Assembly (NCBI GenBank): GCA_030639305.1
Contig: DAOWCY010000017.1
Span: forward strand, 1-53,874
Length of the DNA stretch: 53,874 nucleotides
Reading direction: 5' to 3'
Source of the DNA: JAGLQA01 sp023135565
Lineage (GTDB): Bacteria > Acidobacteriota > Aminicenantia > UBA2199
Part shown: positions 34,001-41,341 of the stretch, in pieces
Layout of the letters: every line of letters starts with the position of its first letter
Numbering within the stretch: position 1 is the stretch's first letter
Notes under the pieces: model-generated
What the model saw: the letters and a program-made list of their open reading frames with translations, nothing else
Database searches by the model: none
Told to the model about the DNA's origin: nothing
Made by a program: the position numbers and the translations under genes

Positions 34001-37000
34001 AGGAGACCCGGAAAATTTACCGTTCCTTTGCCGATAGACCTTTTAATTTAGAAAAAGGCCCCCTGTTCCGGGTGAAAATTCTCCTACTGCCGGATAAGAA
34101 ATTCCTGCTTATGTATAACATTCACCATATTATAACCGACGGCTGGTCCCAGGGCCTGTTGTTCAACGAAGTGGTGACCCTATACAACGCCCGTTTGCAA
34201 AACGAAGAAAAACCCCTGCCGCCCTTAAAAGTACAGTATAAAGATTATTCCGCCTGGCATAATGCCCTGGTAGACAGCGACTGTTTCAGCGAAGCGGGGC
34301 AATATTGGCTGGAAAAATTCAAAGATAAACCCAACGGCATCGAACTGCCTTTAGATTTTCCCCGCAAATCCAGGCAGACCTTTAACGGCGGCACCATTCC
34401 CTTTACGGTAGCAGCCGGAACCGCCCGTAACCTGCACCGCTTCTGCCGGGGCCAGGACGTCACCCTGTTTATGGCGCTGCTGGCGCTTTTTAATATTTTC
34501 ATGTACAAAATCACCGGCCAACAGGACATTATCCTCGGTTCTCCCATCGCCGGTAGGAAGCAGCCGGAACTACAAAATATGATCGGTTTCTTAGTCAACA
34601 CCCTGGTTTTTCGCAGCCGGGTAGACCCGCAGGGTTCGTTGAAAGAACTGCTGGCAGAGGTGAAGAAGGAGACCCTGGAATGTTACCGGCACCAGGATTA
34701 TCCTTTTAATCTTTTGGTGGAACGTTTAGACTTAGACCGGGATATCAGTCAATCTCCCCTGTTTAACGTGATGATCGCTCATAACAATACCGAAACCGAA
34801 GATGAAGCCCTGCGTATGGGCGGCGTAGACCTGGAACCCTACATCCACAGCAGCGATTTCAACATGAGCGTGTTCGACCTGATTTTGTTTATAGAAGAGG
34901 GCAAGGGCGAGTTGTACGGTTCCCTTATGTACAACAGCGACCTGTTCGAGCGCAGCACGGTGCAGCGTTTGATAGAGAATTTTTTATTCCTGGTCGAAAA
35001 TACCGTATCGCCTGGAATTCCCGGCAAAAAAGCAGGAATTTCTCTCGACAGCGGCATGGAGGCGGGCGCGGCATCAACCGATAGGGCCGCTGCAGGGAGA
35101 GCAGATGATCCCATTGCCGACCTGCCTTATATGGCAGAGGCCGAATATGAAAAAGTAGTCGAAAGCTTTAACGACACCGGCGCTGCTTTTTCTTCTTTGA
35201 CCCTACAGGAGCTTTTCCAGCGGCAGGTGGAGAAAAACCCGCGGAAGATCGCCGTGGTGGGCCTGGGAAACGGGGGCCTGGAAAACGAAGCTAAGGAAAA
35301 CCGGGCTAAGGAAAGCGGAGATAGGCCGGCCCCTGCTCAGCCGGAGGACCCCGCATCCGGGTACGGGGATTCGCCTACCATCACCTACGAAGAATTAAAT
35401 ACCAAAGCCAACCGGTTTGCTTTTTACCTGCGGGAAGAACAGGGAGTAAAACCCAACGATGTTGTCGGCGTATCCATGGAGCGTTCTATAGATATGATCG
35501 CAGTGCTCTTAGGCATTATCAAATCCGGCGCCGCTTATTTGGCGGTAGACCCCACCTATCCCCGGGACCGGGTGCTGCATGTGCTTTCGGACAGCCAATC
35601 GGCGTTACTGGTCATAGATAAAATGAGGCCTGAGCTATTCGGCGATTACCGGGGTAAAATTTTGGATGTGACGAAACTGTGGGGGAAAATCGAGAACTAT
35701 CCGGCCCAAAACCCGGAAGTAGTAAACCAACCTACCGATATTTTATATGTGAACTATACTTCCGGTTCTACCGGCACGCCCAACGGCGCCATGTTGTCCC
35801 ACGACTGCCTGACCAACTTGATCGACTGGCAGGAGCAAAAAACCTCCATCGACTGTTCGCTGCTGGTTTTGCAGTTTACCTCCATCAATTTTTGCGTCTC
35901 TTTCCAGGAGATTATGGGCGCCTTAACCGGCGGCGGCGAACTGCACTTAATCGGCGACATCGAACGCCAGGACATCGACTACCTGATGGATTTTCTAAGC
36001 CGGCACCGCATAGAAGTTCTCTTTTTGCCTTTTTCGTACCTGAATTTTTTGTTCAACGAGTCGAGCCGCTGGGACCGTTCTTTCGATCACAGCCTGAAAC
36101 ACATCGTCACCGCCGGGGAACAGTTGAAAATAACCGCCGGTTTAAAACGCTTTTTAGATTTGAATCCCACCCTGCAATTGCACAACCACTACGGCTCTAC
36201 CGAGATGCACGTGGTCACTTCTTATACTTTAGACGCTGCCACGGCGGCGCAAACTCCCATCCCCCCGGCCGGCAAACCCATCTCCAATGTAAAGATTTAT
36301 ATCTTAGATGAACACTTGGAACCTGTGCCCATGGGCGTGTGGGGCGAACTTTTCGCCGCCGGCAGCTCCGAAATCTTAGGTTATATCGATAACGACGCTT
36401 TGAACGCAGAGAAATTGATTTTGCACCCCAGTTTATCTTTGGCAGGCCAGAAACTCTACCGCACCGGGGATATGGGCCGCTGGCGCGAAGACGGCAATAT
36501 CGAACTGCGCGGCAGGAAAGATTTCCAGGTGAAGATTCGCGGTTTCCGGGTAGAACCCGGTGAGATCGAGAGTAAAATATTGGCCATGGAAAAAGTGCGC
36601 CAGTGCGTGGTGGTGGTTAAGGAAGACGCAGCCGGTCAAAAAGTGCTGCTGGCTTACGTGGTGCTGGGAGGCGTCGAAGCGGACGAAATTAAGCGCATGC
36701 TCGGCAGTAACCTGCCCCAGTATATGGTGCCGCGATTCGTGGTGCTGGACAGTTTACCCCTGATGCCCAACGGCAAAGTGGATAGGGACAGGCTGCCGGA
36801 ACCGGTTTTGGAAGACGCCCAACTTCCTGCCGCGGACTGCGCCGCTGTAAACCGGTTATTAGAAAAAGGTGTTTTCCCCTATGTAAACAGGGTGGATGAT
36901 TCTTTATTAGCAGGAAAAACCTACTTAGAACAAGTCCTGGCTCAATATACATATCTTGTTCGGGAGACCTTTTCGGGCGGTGCAGTACCGGCCGCCGGGA

Positions 37001-40000
37001 TACAGGCAGGCGGGATAGATATAGAGATTGCCCCCGCCGCAGCGGAAGACACTCCATTTCCGGCGCAGGACGGGGAGAACCGCGGCCAGCGTTTGCTCTC
37101 GTTGTTCGAGCAGCAGGTAGAGGACAACCCAGGAAAGACGGCGGTAGTTGTTACGGAGATCGAAGAAGAAAATTACAAATCACAAAATACAAATTACAAG
37201 CAAATTGCTGAACAGGCGGAGCGGCTTGCGGCCCTGTTAGCCGAGAGGGGAATCGTGCCCGGTACAGCCGCCGGGATTATGATGGCACCCGGTACAGACA
37301 TGGTGGCCGCGGAACTGGCCCTATTAAAAACCGGGGGCGCTTATGTGCCCATAGACCCCGGTCGCTCCAGCGCCTCAGTAACCGCCGCCTTAGAAAAAAA
37401 CCGGGCTATGGTCTTGTTAACCGATGCCGCCGCGTTGGAGCATCATTCTTTTTTTCTTTTGCGCGGTCTCGAATCGAAGCAGGTGCAGCCCATCGTCACC
37501 CCGTCCCGGGCGCAGATTACCGATTTCGACGGTTTGCCCTTACCGGACCGCTCTCTAATTAGTTATAATCATTACAACAAAAAAATCGGGCTGGCAATGG
37601 TGAAACACACAGTCACCATCCAGGCCAGCCGCGGTTGTCCTTACAATTGTCTCTACTGCCACAAAATCTGGCCCAAAAAACATGTTTTCCGTTCTGCTGA
37701 AAATATATTTGCCGAAGTAAAACTCTATTACGACATGGGTCTGAGGCGTTTCGTATTTGTAGACGACATATTCAACTTAGACGTGGAGAACAGCACCCGG
37801 TTTTTCCGGCTGCTCATAGACAACGGTCTAAAGGTGTTCCTCTTTTTCCCCAACGGCCTGCGCACCGACCTGTTGACTAAAGAGTACATCGACCTGATGG
37901 TGGAAGCGGGTACGGTTTCTTTGGGACTGGCCTTAGAGACCGCCTCGCCGCGGCTGCAAAAGCTCATCAAGAAAAACATGAAATTAGAAAAACTGCGGGA
38001 AAATGTCGAATATTTATGTAAAAAACATCCCCAGGTGATTTTAGAGTTATTTTTGATGCACGGATTTCCCACGGAGACCGAAGAGGAAGCCGGGTTGACC
38101 CTGGATTTTCTTAAGAGTTTGCAGTGGATCGATTTCCCTTACCTGCACATATTGAAAATCTATCCCCACACCGACATGGCGGAAATGGCTATAAAACACG
38201 GCGTCTCCGGGGAGAGCATCAAACGCTCCGCCAACCTGGCCTTCCACCAACTGCCCGAAACCCTGCCCTTTGCCAAAAGTTTCACCAAAGGAATCCAGGC
38301 GGAATTCTTAAACGATTATTTCCTGTTAAAAGAGCGCCTATTAAAAAAGCTCCCCTATCAAATGAAAGTGCTCAGCGAAGACGAAATCGTACAGAAGTAT
38401 AACAGTTATTTACCTACGCCGATCAAGAGTTTTGCCGAACTGCTGCGTTTTGCAGGCATCGAGGCGGAAGAAGTAGGCAGCCGGGATTTTATCGCCGAGG
38501 AGAGCGTATCTGTGCCCGACTTAGAAAGCTGTTTGGAGGCGCATTTCCCCGCCATTAAACCCGCTGGAGACGCGCTCAGGATACTGCTGTTGGATTTGTC
38601 CCAATTTTTCAGCAGCGAACGGGACATTCTTTATGACGGCATGGAACCGCCCTTAGGTCTGCTTTATCTACTGACCTATTTAAACCGGCATCTCGGCAGT
38701 AAAATCAACGGTAAAATCGCCAAATCGCGCATCGATTTCGACAATTATGCAGGATTAAAGAACCTGTTAGACACATTCAAACCTGATGTCATCGGGATTC
38801 GCACTCTCACCTATTACAGTGATTTCTTTCATAAAACCTTAGCTTTGCTGCGGCAGTGGGGCATAGATGTTCCTGTCATTGCCGGGGGGCCTTATGCCAC
38901 CAGCGATTATGAAAGGGTTTTGCGCGACCCCGCAGTAGATGTAGTGGTACTGAGCGAAGGCGAAGTTACTTTCCTGGAGTTAGTGGAAAAGATATTGGAG
39001 AACAGCGGCGCGCTGCCTGCTGATGACGTATTAAAAAACATTGCCGGACTTGCGTTTGTGCCGCAGACGGAACGCAGCGAAAGGCGCGGGCTTCGGGAAG
39101 TGGTCCTGGTTGGAGACGGCGCGTCCCTATCCAGTGATGAAGAAAACGCTCATCAAACGTACTCTCTAAATAAGCCAAAGTTTTGCGTGGGTGCAGGGGG
39201 CAGTTTTTCAACTCCGCGGCGCGGGGAGCCTATGAAGGGTTTTCAAGCAGCAGACAAGCGTTTCGCTAATAAAAAGTTTTGCGGGGGTGCAGGGGGCAGT
39301 TTTTCAAAAGAGCCCCCTGCCCGCCGGAGGCAAGAAGAAAACGAACCCGGTGAGTTAATCGCTTCTTTTTTATTTGACGGCTCGCCCGAACAGGTGCTGC
39401 GACCTTTGAGCCGCGGAGGCAGTGTGTATATATTACCCCCCCAATGGCGCAGTTCCGTATTCCAAAAACTATTCTTTTATAAAACCGCTGAGAACAGTGT
39501 TCACCTGCGCTTAGAATTAAAAAAAGGCTTCGCTGCAACTGCCGCGGCAGCAGCCGTTCCTCGCAGTGAAGTAGAGCACAAGTTAGCCCTCATATGGTCG
39601 GAGGTCTTAGACACAGCCAAAGAGCGCATCGGCATAGACGACAATTTCTTCGAGTTAGGCGGCCACTCGTTAAAAGCCACGCTCATCGTCTCCCGCATCC
39701 ACAAAGAATTCGATAAGAAAATCGCCCTGGTTGAAATCTTCAAAACCCCCACTATAAGGGAGATTGCCCGGCTTGTAAGCCGCGGCGGCCAGGACAAATT
39801 CATGGACTTAGAAACAGTCGAGAAGCAGGAGTATTACGAACTCTCTTACAACCAGAAACGCCTTTTCCTGCTGGACCAGATCGACTTAGAGAGTGCGGTT
39901 TTTAACATGCCCGGTTTGATCCGCCTGGAAGAAGAACTGGATGAAACGCTGTTAGAAAAAGTAGTGCATCTAATGGTACAGCGTCACGAGAGTCTCAGGA

Positions 40001-41154
40001 CAGGATTCAAAATCGTAAACGATAACCCCGTCCAGTACGTCACGACTGCGGTAGAATCGCCCTTAAAGAAGATCGACCTCTCCGCGCTGCCCGAAGTGGA
40101 GAAAAAACGCCGCAAAGAACAGGCACTGGCTGAAACAGCGGAAAAACCTTTCGATCTAACGCAGGCCCCCTTGTTCCGGGCGCTGCTTATCAAGCTGGCT
40201 GACAGCAGTTATGAATTTGTTTACAACCTGCATCACATCATCACCGACGGCTGGTCCCTGCAGATATTGGAAGGGGATTTTTACCGTTTTTATGAAAGCT
40301 GTAAAACCGGGCGGGAAGTGGACATCGAACCGCTGCGCGTACAGTATAAAGATTTTGCCGCCTGGCAGAACCGCCGGGTGAACCAGCCGGAGAAAGGCAG
40401 GGAAGCGCGTCTTTTCTGGCGGCGAAAATTGGCCGCCGGGGTGACTGCCCTGCAATTGCCCGAAGATTTTAGCGAAGCGAAAGAATCGCGGCAGGGAGCG
40501 GTTTACCGGTATGTCATCCGCCGGGAAATAAAAGAGCAGTTAAAAAAAGCAGCCGGGGAACACAACACCAGCCTATTTGTAGTGATGTTTTCGGCATTTT
40601 TGGTATTGTTGTCCCGTTTTTCCGACCAGGAAGAGATCACCTGTTCCATCATCGGCGCAGGCAGGGAGCATACAGCGCTGCACGGCATCATCGGATTTTT
40701 TATCAATTCCATTCTTTTTAAGACCCCGGTAGACCGGGGTGCCGGTTTCGCTGATTTTTTACAGCGTGTGCACCGCGAAGTAATGGAGACCTTTGAGCAC
40801 CAGGGTTATCCCATCGAGTTGGTGCTGGAGGAGTTGAACATGAGGTATCCTGAAGTGCCCGTCTCTTTTAACATGTTCAACGCGCAGGATGCCACCCGGG
40901 AGCAGGAATTGTCCGACTGCGAATCCCGGCATATTCCTGGAGCCCAGGATGTGAAGTTCGACATCGAACCTTATGTGATGGAATACAAAAACGGCATCGA
41001 AATTAGCTGCGCTTATAAGAGAAAAGTTTATAAACCTGGAACCATCGAGTATATCAATGCCGAGTATGTCAAAATACTCGAATATGTTACCCGCAATCCT
41101 GATGAAAGCTTGCATGCGTACAGGCAGAAAGAAGAAAAAGAGAGCATCTGGTAA
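31006..41154 (+). CDS. NRPS P3: (half-C)-A3-T4-C3-A4-[A-like/radical SAM/B12/A-like]-T5-C4
   Basis: A 3382-aa synthetase. GGGAGG sits 9 bp before the ATG at 31006; the in-frame ATG at 30964 has no site and falls in a hairpin. Residues 1-265 are the C-terminal lobe of a C domain. A3 (about 279-800) has FDATTFEVW and a pocket D-A-F-W-L-G-G-T-F-K, a valine code. T4 Ser852; C3 HHIITDG (His1041). A4 (about 1400-1930) has a pocket C-V-Q-F-V-A-H-V-V-K. It matches proline codes except that the amino-binding Asp is Cys1630, and A3 reads TPNG for PKG and A5 GSTE for GPTE. No carrier follows directly. Instead an A-like N-part, a radical SAM domain (CxxxCxxC at 2211, 2215, 2218), a B12-binding domain (about 2525-2690), a repeat insert and an A-like fragment come before T5 (Ser2888). 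C4 (HHIITDG, His3077) ends the protein and should serve A5 of P4. Confidence 0.92.
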   Translation: MKHKRPGDELIVAAEQNIKEKDYWLNRLAGDLEKTSFPRDFKRGEKEARGNRVEFRFSGALFAGLNKLSGGSDYALNAVLTACTALLLHKYSGSNDIITGAPIYKQEEEGDFINTALALRSRLEKNMTFKDLLLQVRQTLSEAAENQDYPIEMLARQLDISSSGGVTGGAGEFPLFDVAVLLENIHDRDCISHIETGILFSFLKNESAISVKIEFDESSYSVSTIERIAAHYEFLLSAALACPDEKISALSLLSEEEKKQLLFDFNDTGSDYPGHKTIHELFAEQTGRTPDKIAAVGLRAGEVSLTYRQLDREAGLLAQRLVRQGVAAETVVALLVERSLEMVVGFLAILKAGGAYLPIDTGYPVERKRFMLKDSNVPLLLTCADLQEEVEQLENPGLNVILIDRPGKNTAAGAVPQSKKEDETSPHEQGISGSLAYIMYTSGSTGIPKGVMVEHKNVVRLVKNTDYAELSGETRILQTGAPVFDATTFEVWGALLNGGGLYLVDKEVILDAGKLGKALSKNKINTLWLSSPLFNQLMQQDSRIFSPLRYLLVGGDVLSPRFIDMVRKQHPDLKVINGYGPTENTTFSTTYSIDRDFTADIPIGRPIANSTAYILDNNGRTQPIGVFGELYVGGDGVSRGYLNNPELTAEKFVGAAHPPSENHTAQPSPITNHQSPLTLYRTGDRCRRLPDGNIAFAGRIDRQVKIRGFRVELEEIEARLSAFPGVEEAIVLVRGDEAAEKHICAYVAAGNGQEGSEALSPAGLREYLSRLLPVYMIPSFFVILDKMPLNRNGKVDRKALPDPGKRPAAGEYTAPRDETEKKLAEIWAEVLGLPQAGLPGIDEDFFEIGGHSLKATKLAYQVYKDFAVNLELGEIFSRPTIRELAGVIKAAEKKEYVEIAAVKESDYYDLSYAQQRLWIICQFEDESTAYNLPGAFVVSGDFDLAAFGRALQDMTDRHESLRTLFVIVDSQPKQKILKNHTFRLEQQDLRSFDAEPGEEETRKIYRSFADRPFNLEKGPLFRVKILLLPDKKFLLMYNIHHIITDGWSQGLLFNEVVTLYNARLQNEEKPLPPLKVQYKDYSAWHNALVDSDCFSEAGQYWLEKFKDKPNGIELPLDFPRKSRQTFNGGTIPFTVAAGTARNLHRFCRGQDVTLFMALLALFNIFMYKITGQQDIILGSPIAGRKQPELQNMIGFLVNTLVFRSRVDPQGSLKELLAEVKKETLECYRHQDYPFNLLVERLDLDRDISQSPLFNVMIAHNNTETEDEALRMGGVDLEPYIHSSDFNMSVFDLILFIEEGKGELYGSLMYNSDLFERSTVQRLIENFLFLVENTVSPGIPGKKAGISLDSGMEAGAASTDRAAAGRADDPIADLPYMAEAEYEKVVESFNDTGAAFSSLTLQELFQRQVEKNPRKIAVVGLGNGGLENEAKENRAKESGDRPAPAQPEDPASGYGDSPTITYEELNTKANRFAFYLREEQGVKPNDVVGVSMERSIDMIAVLLGIIKSGAAYLAVDPTYPRDRVLHVLSDSQSALLVIDKMRPELFGDYRGKILDVTKLWGKIENYPAQNPEVVNQPTDILYVNYTSGSTGTPNGAMLSHDCLTNLIDWQEQKTSIDCSLLVLQFTSINFCVSFQEIMGALTGGGELHLIGDIERQDIDYLMDFLSRHRIEVLFLPFSYLNFLFNESSRWDRSFDHSLKHIVTAGEQLKITAGLKRFLDLNPTLQLHNHYGSTEMHVVTSYTLDAATAAQTPIPPAGKPISNVKIYILDEHLEPVPMGVWGELFAAGSSEILGYIDNDALNAEKLILHPSLSLAGQKLYRTGDMGRWREDGNIELRGRKDFQVKIRGFRVEPGEIESKILAMEKVRQCVVVVKEDAAGQKVLLAYVVLGGVEADEIKRMLGSNLPQYMVPRFVVLDSLPLMPNGKVDRDRLPEPVLEDAQLPAADCAAVNRLLEKGVFPYVNRVDDSLLAGKTYLEQVLAQYTYLVRETFSGGAVPAAGIQAGGIDIEIAPAAAEDTPFPAQDGENRGQRLLSLFEQQVEDNPGKTAVVVTEIEEENYKSQNTNYKQIAEQAERLAALLAERGIVPGTAAGIMMAPGTDMVAAELALLKTGGAYVPIDPGRSSASVTAALEKNRAMVLLTDAAALEHHSFFLLRGLESKQVQPIVTPSRAQITDFDGLPLPDRSLISYNHYNKKIGLAMVKHTVTIQASRGCPYNCLYCHKIWPKKHVFRSAENIFAEVKLYYDMGLRRFVFVDDIFNLDVENSTRFFRLLIDNGLKVFLFFPNGLRTDLLTKEYIDLMVEAGTVSLGLALETASPRLQKLIKKNMKLEKLRENVEYLCKKHPQVILELFLMHGFPTETEEEAGLTLDFLKSLQWIDFPYLHILKIYPHTDMAEMAIKHGVSGESIKRSANLAFHQLPETLPFAKSFTKGIQAEFLNDYFLLKERLLKKLPYQMKVLSEDEIVQKYNSYLPTPIKSFAELLRFAGIEAEEVGSRDFIAEESVSVPDLESCLEAHFPAIKPAGDALRILLLDLSQFFSSERDILYDGMEPPLGLLYLLTYLNRHLGSKINGKIAKSRIDFDNYAGLKNLLDTFKPDVIGIRTLTYYSDFFHKTLALLRQWGIDVPVIAGGPYATSDYERVLRDPAVDVVVLSEGEVTFLELVEKILENSGALPADDVLKNIAGLAFVPQTERSERRGLREVVLVGDGASLSSDEENAHQTYSLNKPKFCVGAGGSFSTPRRGEPMKGFQAADKRFANKKFCGGAGGSFSKEPPARRRQEENEPGELIASFLFDGSPEQVLRPLSRGGSVYILPPQWRSSVFQKLFFYKTAENSVHLRLELKKGFAATAAAAAVPRSEVEHKLALIWSEVLDTAKERIGIDDNFFELGGHSLKATLIVSRIHKEFDKKIALVEIFKTPTIREIARLVSRGGQDKFMDLETVEKQEYYELSYNQKRLFLLDQIDLESAVFNMPGLIRLEEELDETLLEKVVHLMVQRHESLRTGFKIVNDNPVQYVTTAVESPLKKIDLSALPEVEKKRRKEQALAETAEKPFDLTQAPLFRALLIKLADSSYEFVYNLHHIITDGWSLQILEGDFYRFYESCKTGREVDIEPLRVQYKDFAAWQNRRVNQPEKGREARLFWRRKLAAGVTALQLPEDFSEAKESRQGAVYRYVIRREIKEQLKKAAGEHNTSLFVVMFSAFLVLLSRFSDQEEITCSIIGAGREHTALHGIIGFFINSILFKTPVDRGAGFADFLQRVHREVMETFEHQGYPIELVLEELNMRYPEVPVSFNMFNAQDATREQELSDCESRHIPGAQDVKFDIEPYVMEYKNGIEISCAYKRKVYKPGTIEYINAEYVKILEYVTRNPDESLHAYRQKEEKESIW
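32961..33045 (+). repeat. Repeat cluster in the A6-A7 loop of A3
   Basis: GGGTGC-GGC-GCACCC (32964-32978) with CACCCTCTGAGAA, then CACCGATCACCAATCACCAA units, in frame between EKFV and LYRTGD. This is the third A domain with the same unit at the same spot. Confidence 0.82.
37168..37205 (+). repeat. TTACAAA-type repeat in the interrupted A-like domain
   Basis: AAATTACAAATCACAAAATA and more, in frame (NYKSQNTNYKQ), at the same A-domain loop as the insert at 20422 in A1. Confidence 0.85.
39177..39333 (+). repeat. Family B insert with a roughly 30-bp direct repeat
   Basis: AAAGTTTTGCGTGGGTGCAG (from 39178) and AAAGTTTTGCGGGGGTGCAG (from 39274) begin two near-identical runs ending GGCAGTTTTTCAA. 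Both read in one frame (KFCVGAGGSFS, KFCGGAGGSFS). Between them is GCGGCGCGGGGAGCCTATGA (39216-39235), and the right edge is CCGCCGGAGGCAAG. The insert joins the B12 domain to the last A-like fragment. Confidence 0.85.
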
Positions 41155-41259
41155 ATGAATTTCATTCTACTGTGCTCAACCAGGTTCAGTCACTGGAATA
41201 TTGAAGTATTACGAAGAAAGTTTCGGGGTCGTAATTTTTTTGAAAGGTTTTTATCGGTT

Positions 41260-41300
41260 GGAGGCGCTGCCTCCTTCGTGCCCTTCGTGCTCTTCGTGGT
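41260..41300 (+). repeat. Hairpin and three 9-bp units CTTCGTGNN between P3 and P4
   Basis: GGAGGC-GCT-GCCTCC (41260-41274), then CTTCGTGCC, CTTCGTGCT, CTTCGTGGT (41274-41300). The 187-bp gap has no gene; AAGGAGA (41328-41334) serves the ATG at 41342. Confidence 0.75.
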
Positions 41301-41341
41301 AAAAAATTGCCCCCAATAATACGCAGCAAGGAGAATCATAC

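Larger units (their letters stand above)
37089..39470 (+). other. Domain block in P3: A-like domain interrupted by radical SAM and B12-binding domains
   Basis: The block opens like an A domain (LLSLFEQQVEDNPGKTAVVV, ALLKTGGAYVPIDP, MVLLTDAAA; motifs A1-A2). It then changes into a B12/radical SAM linker (ITDFDGLPLPDRSL) and a radical SAM core: ASRGCPYNCLYC, FVFVDDIFNLD, LALETASPRLQKLIKK and LMHGFPTETEEEAG. Next comes a cobalamin-binding fold (PPLGLLYLLTYLNRH, PDVIGIRTLTYYSD, VPVIAGGPYATSDYE, VDVVVLSEGEVTFLEL). After a repeat insert there is a short A-like piece (FLFDGSPEQVLRPLSRGGSV, like motif A4), then T5. Motifs A3 and A5-A10 are absent, so this domain should not adenylate. Known interrupted A domains carry ordinary methyltransferases; B12/radical SAM enzymes usually have B12 first. 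Methylation or another radical change of a tethered residue is the likely role, by inference. Confidence 0.85.
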
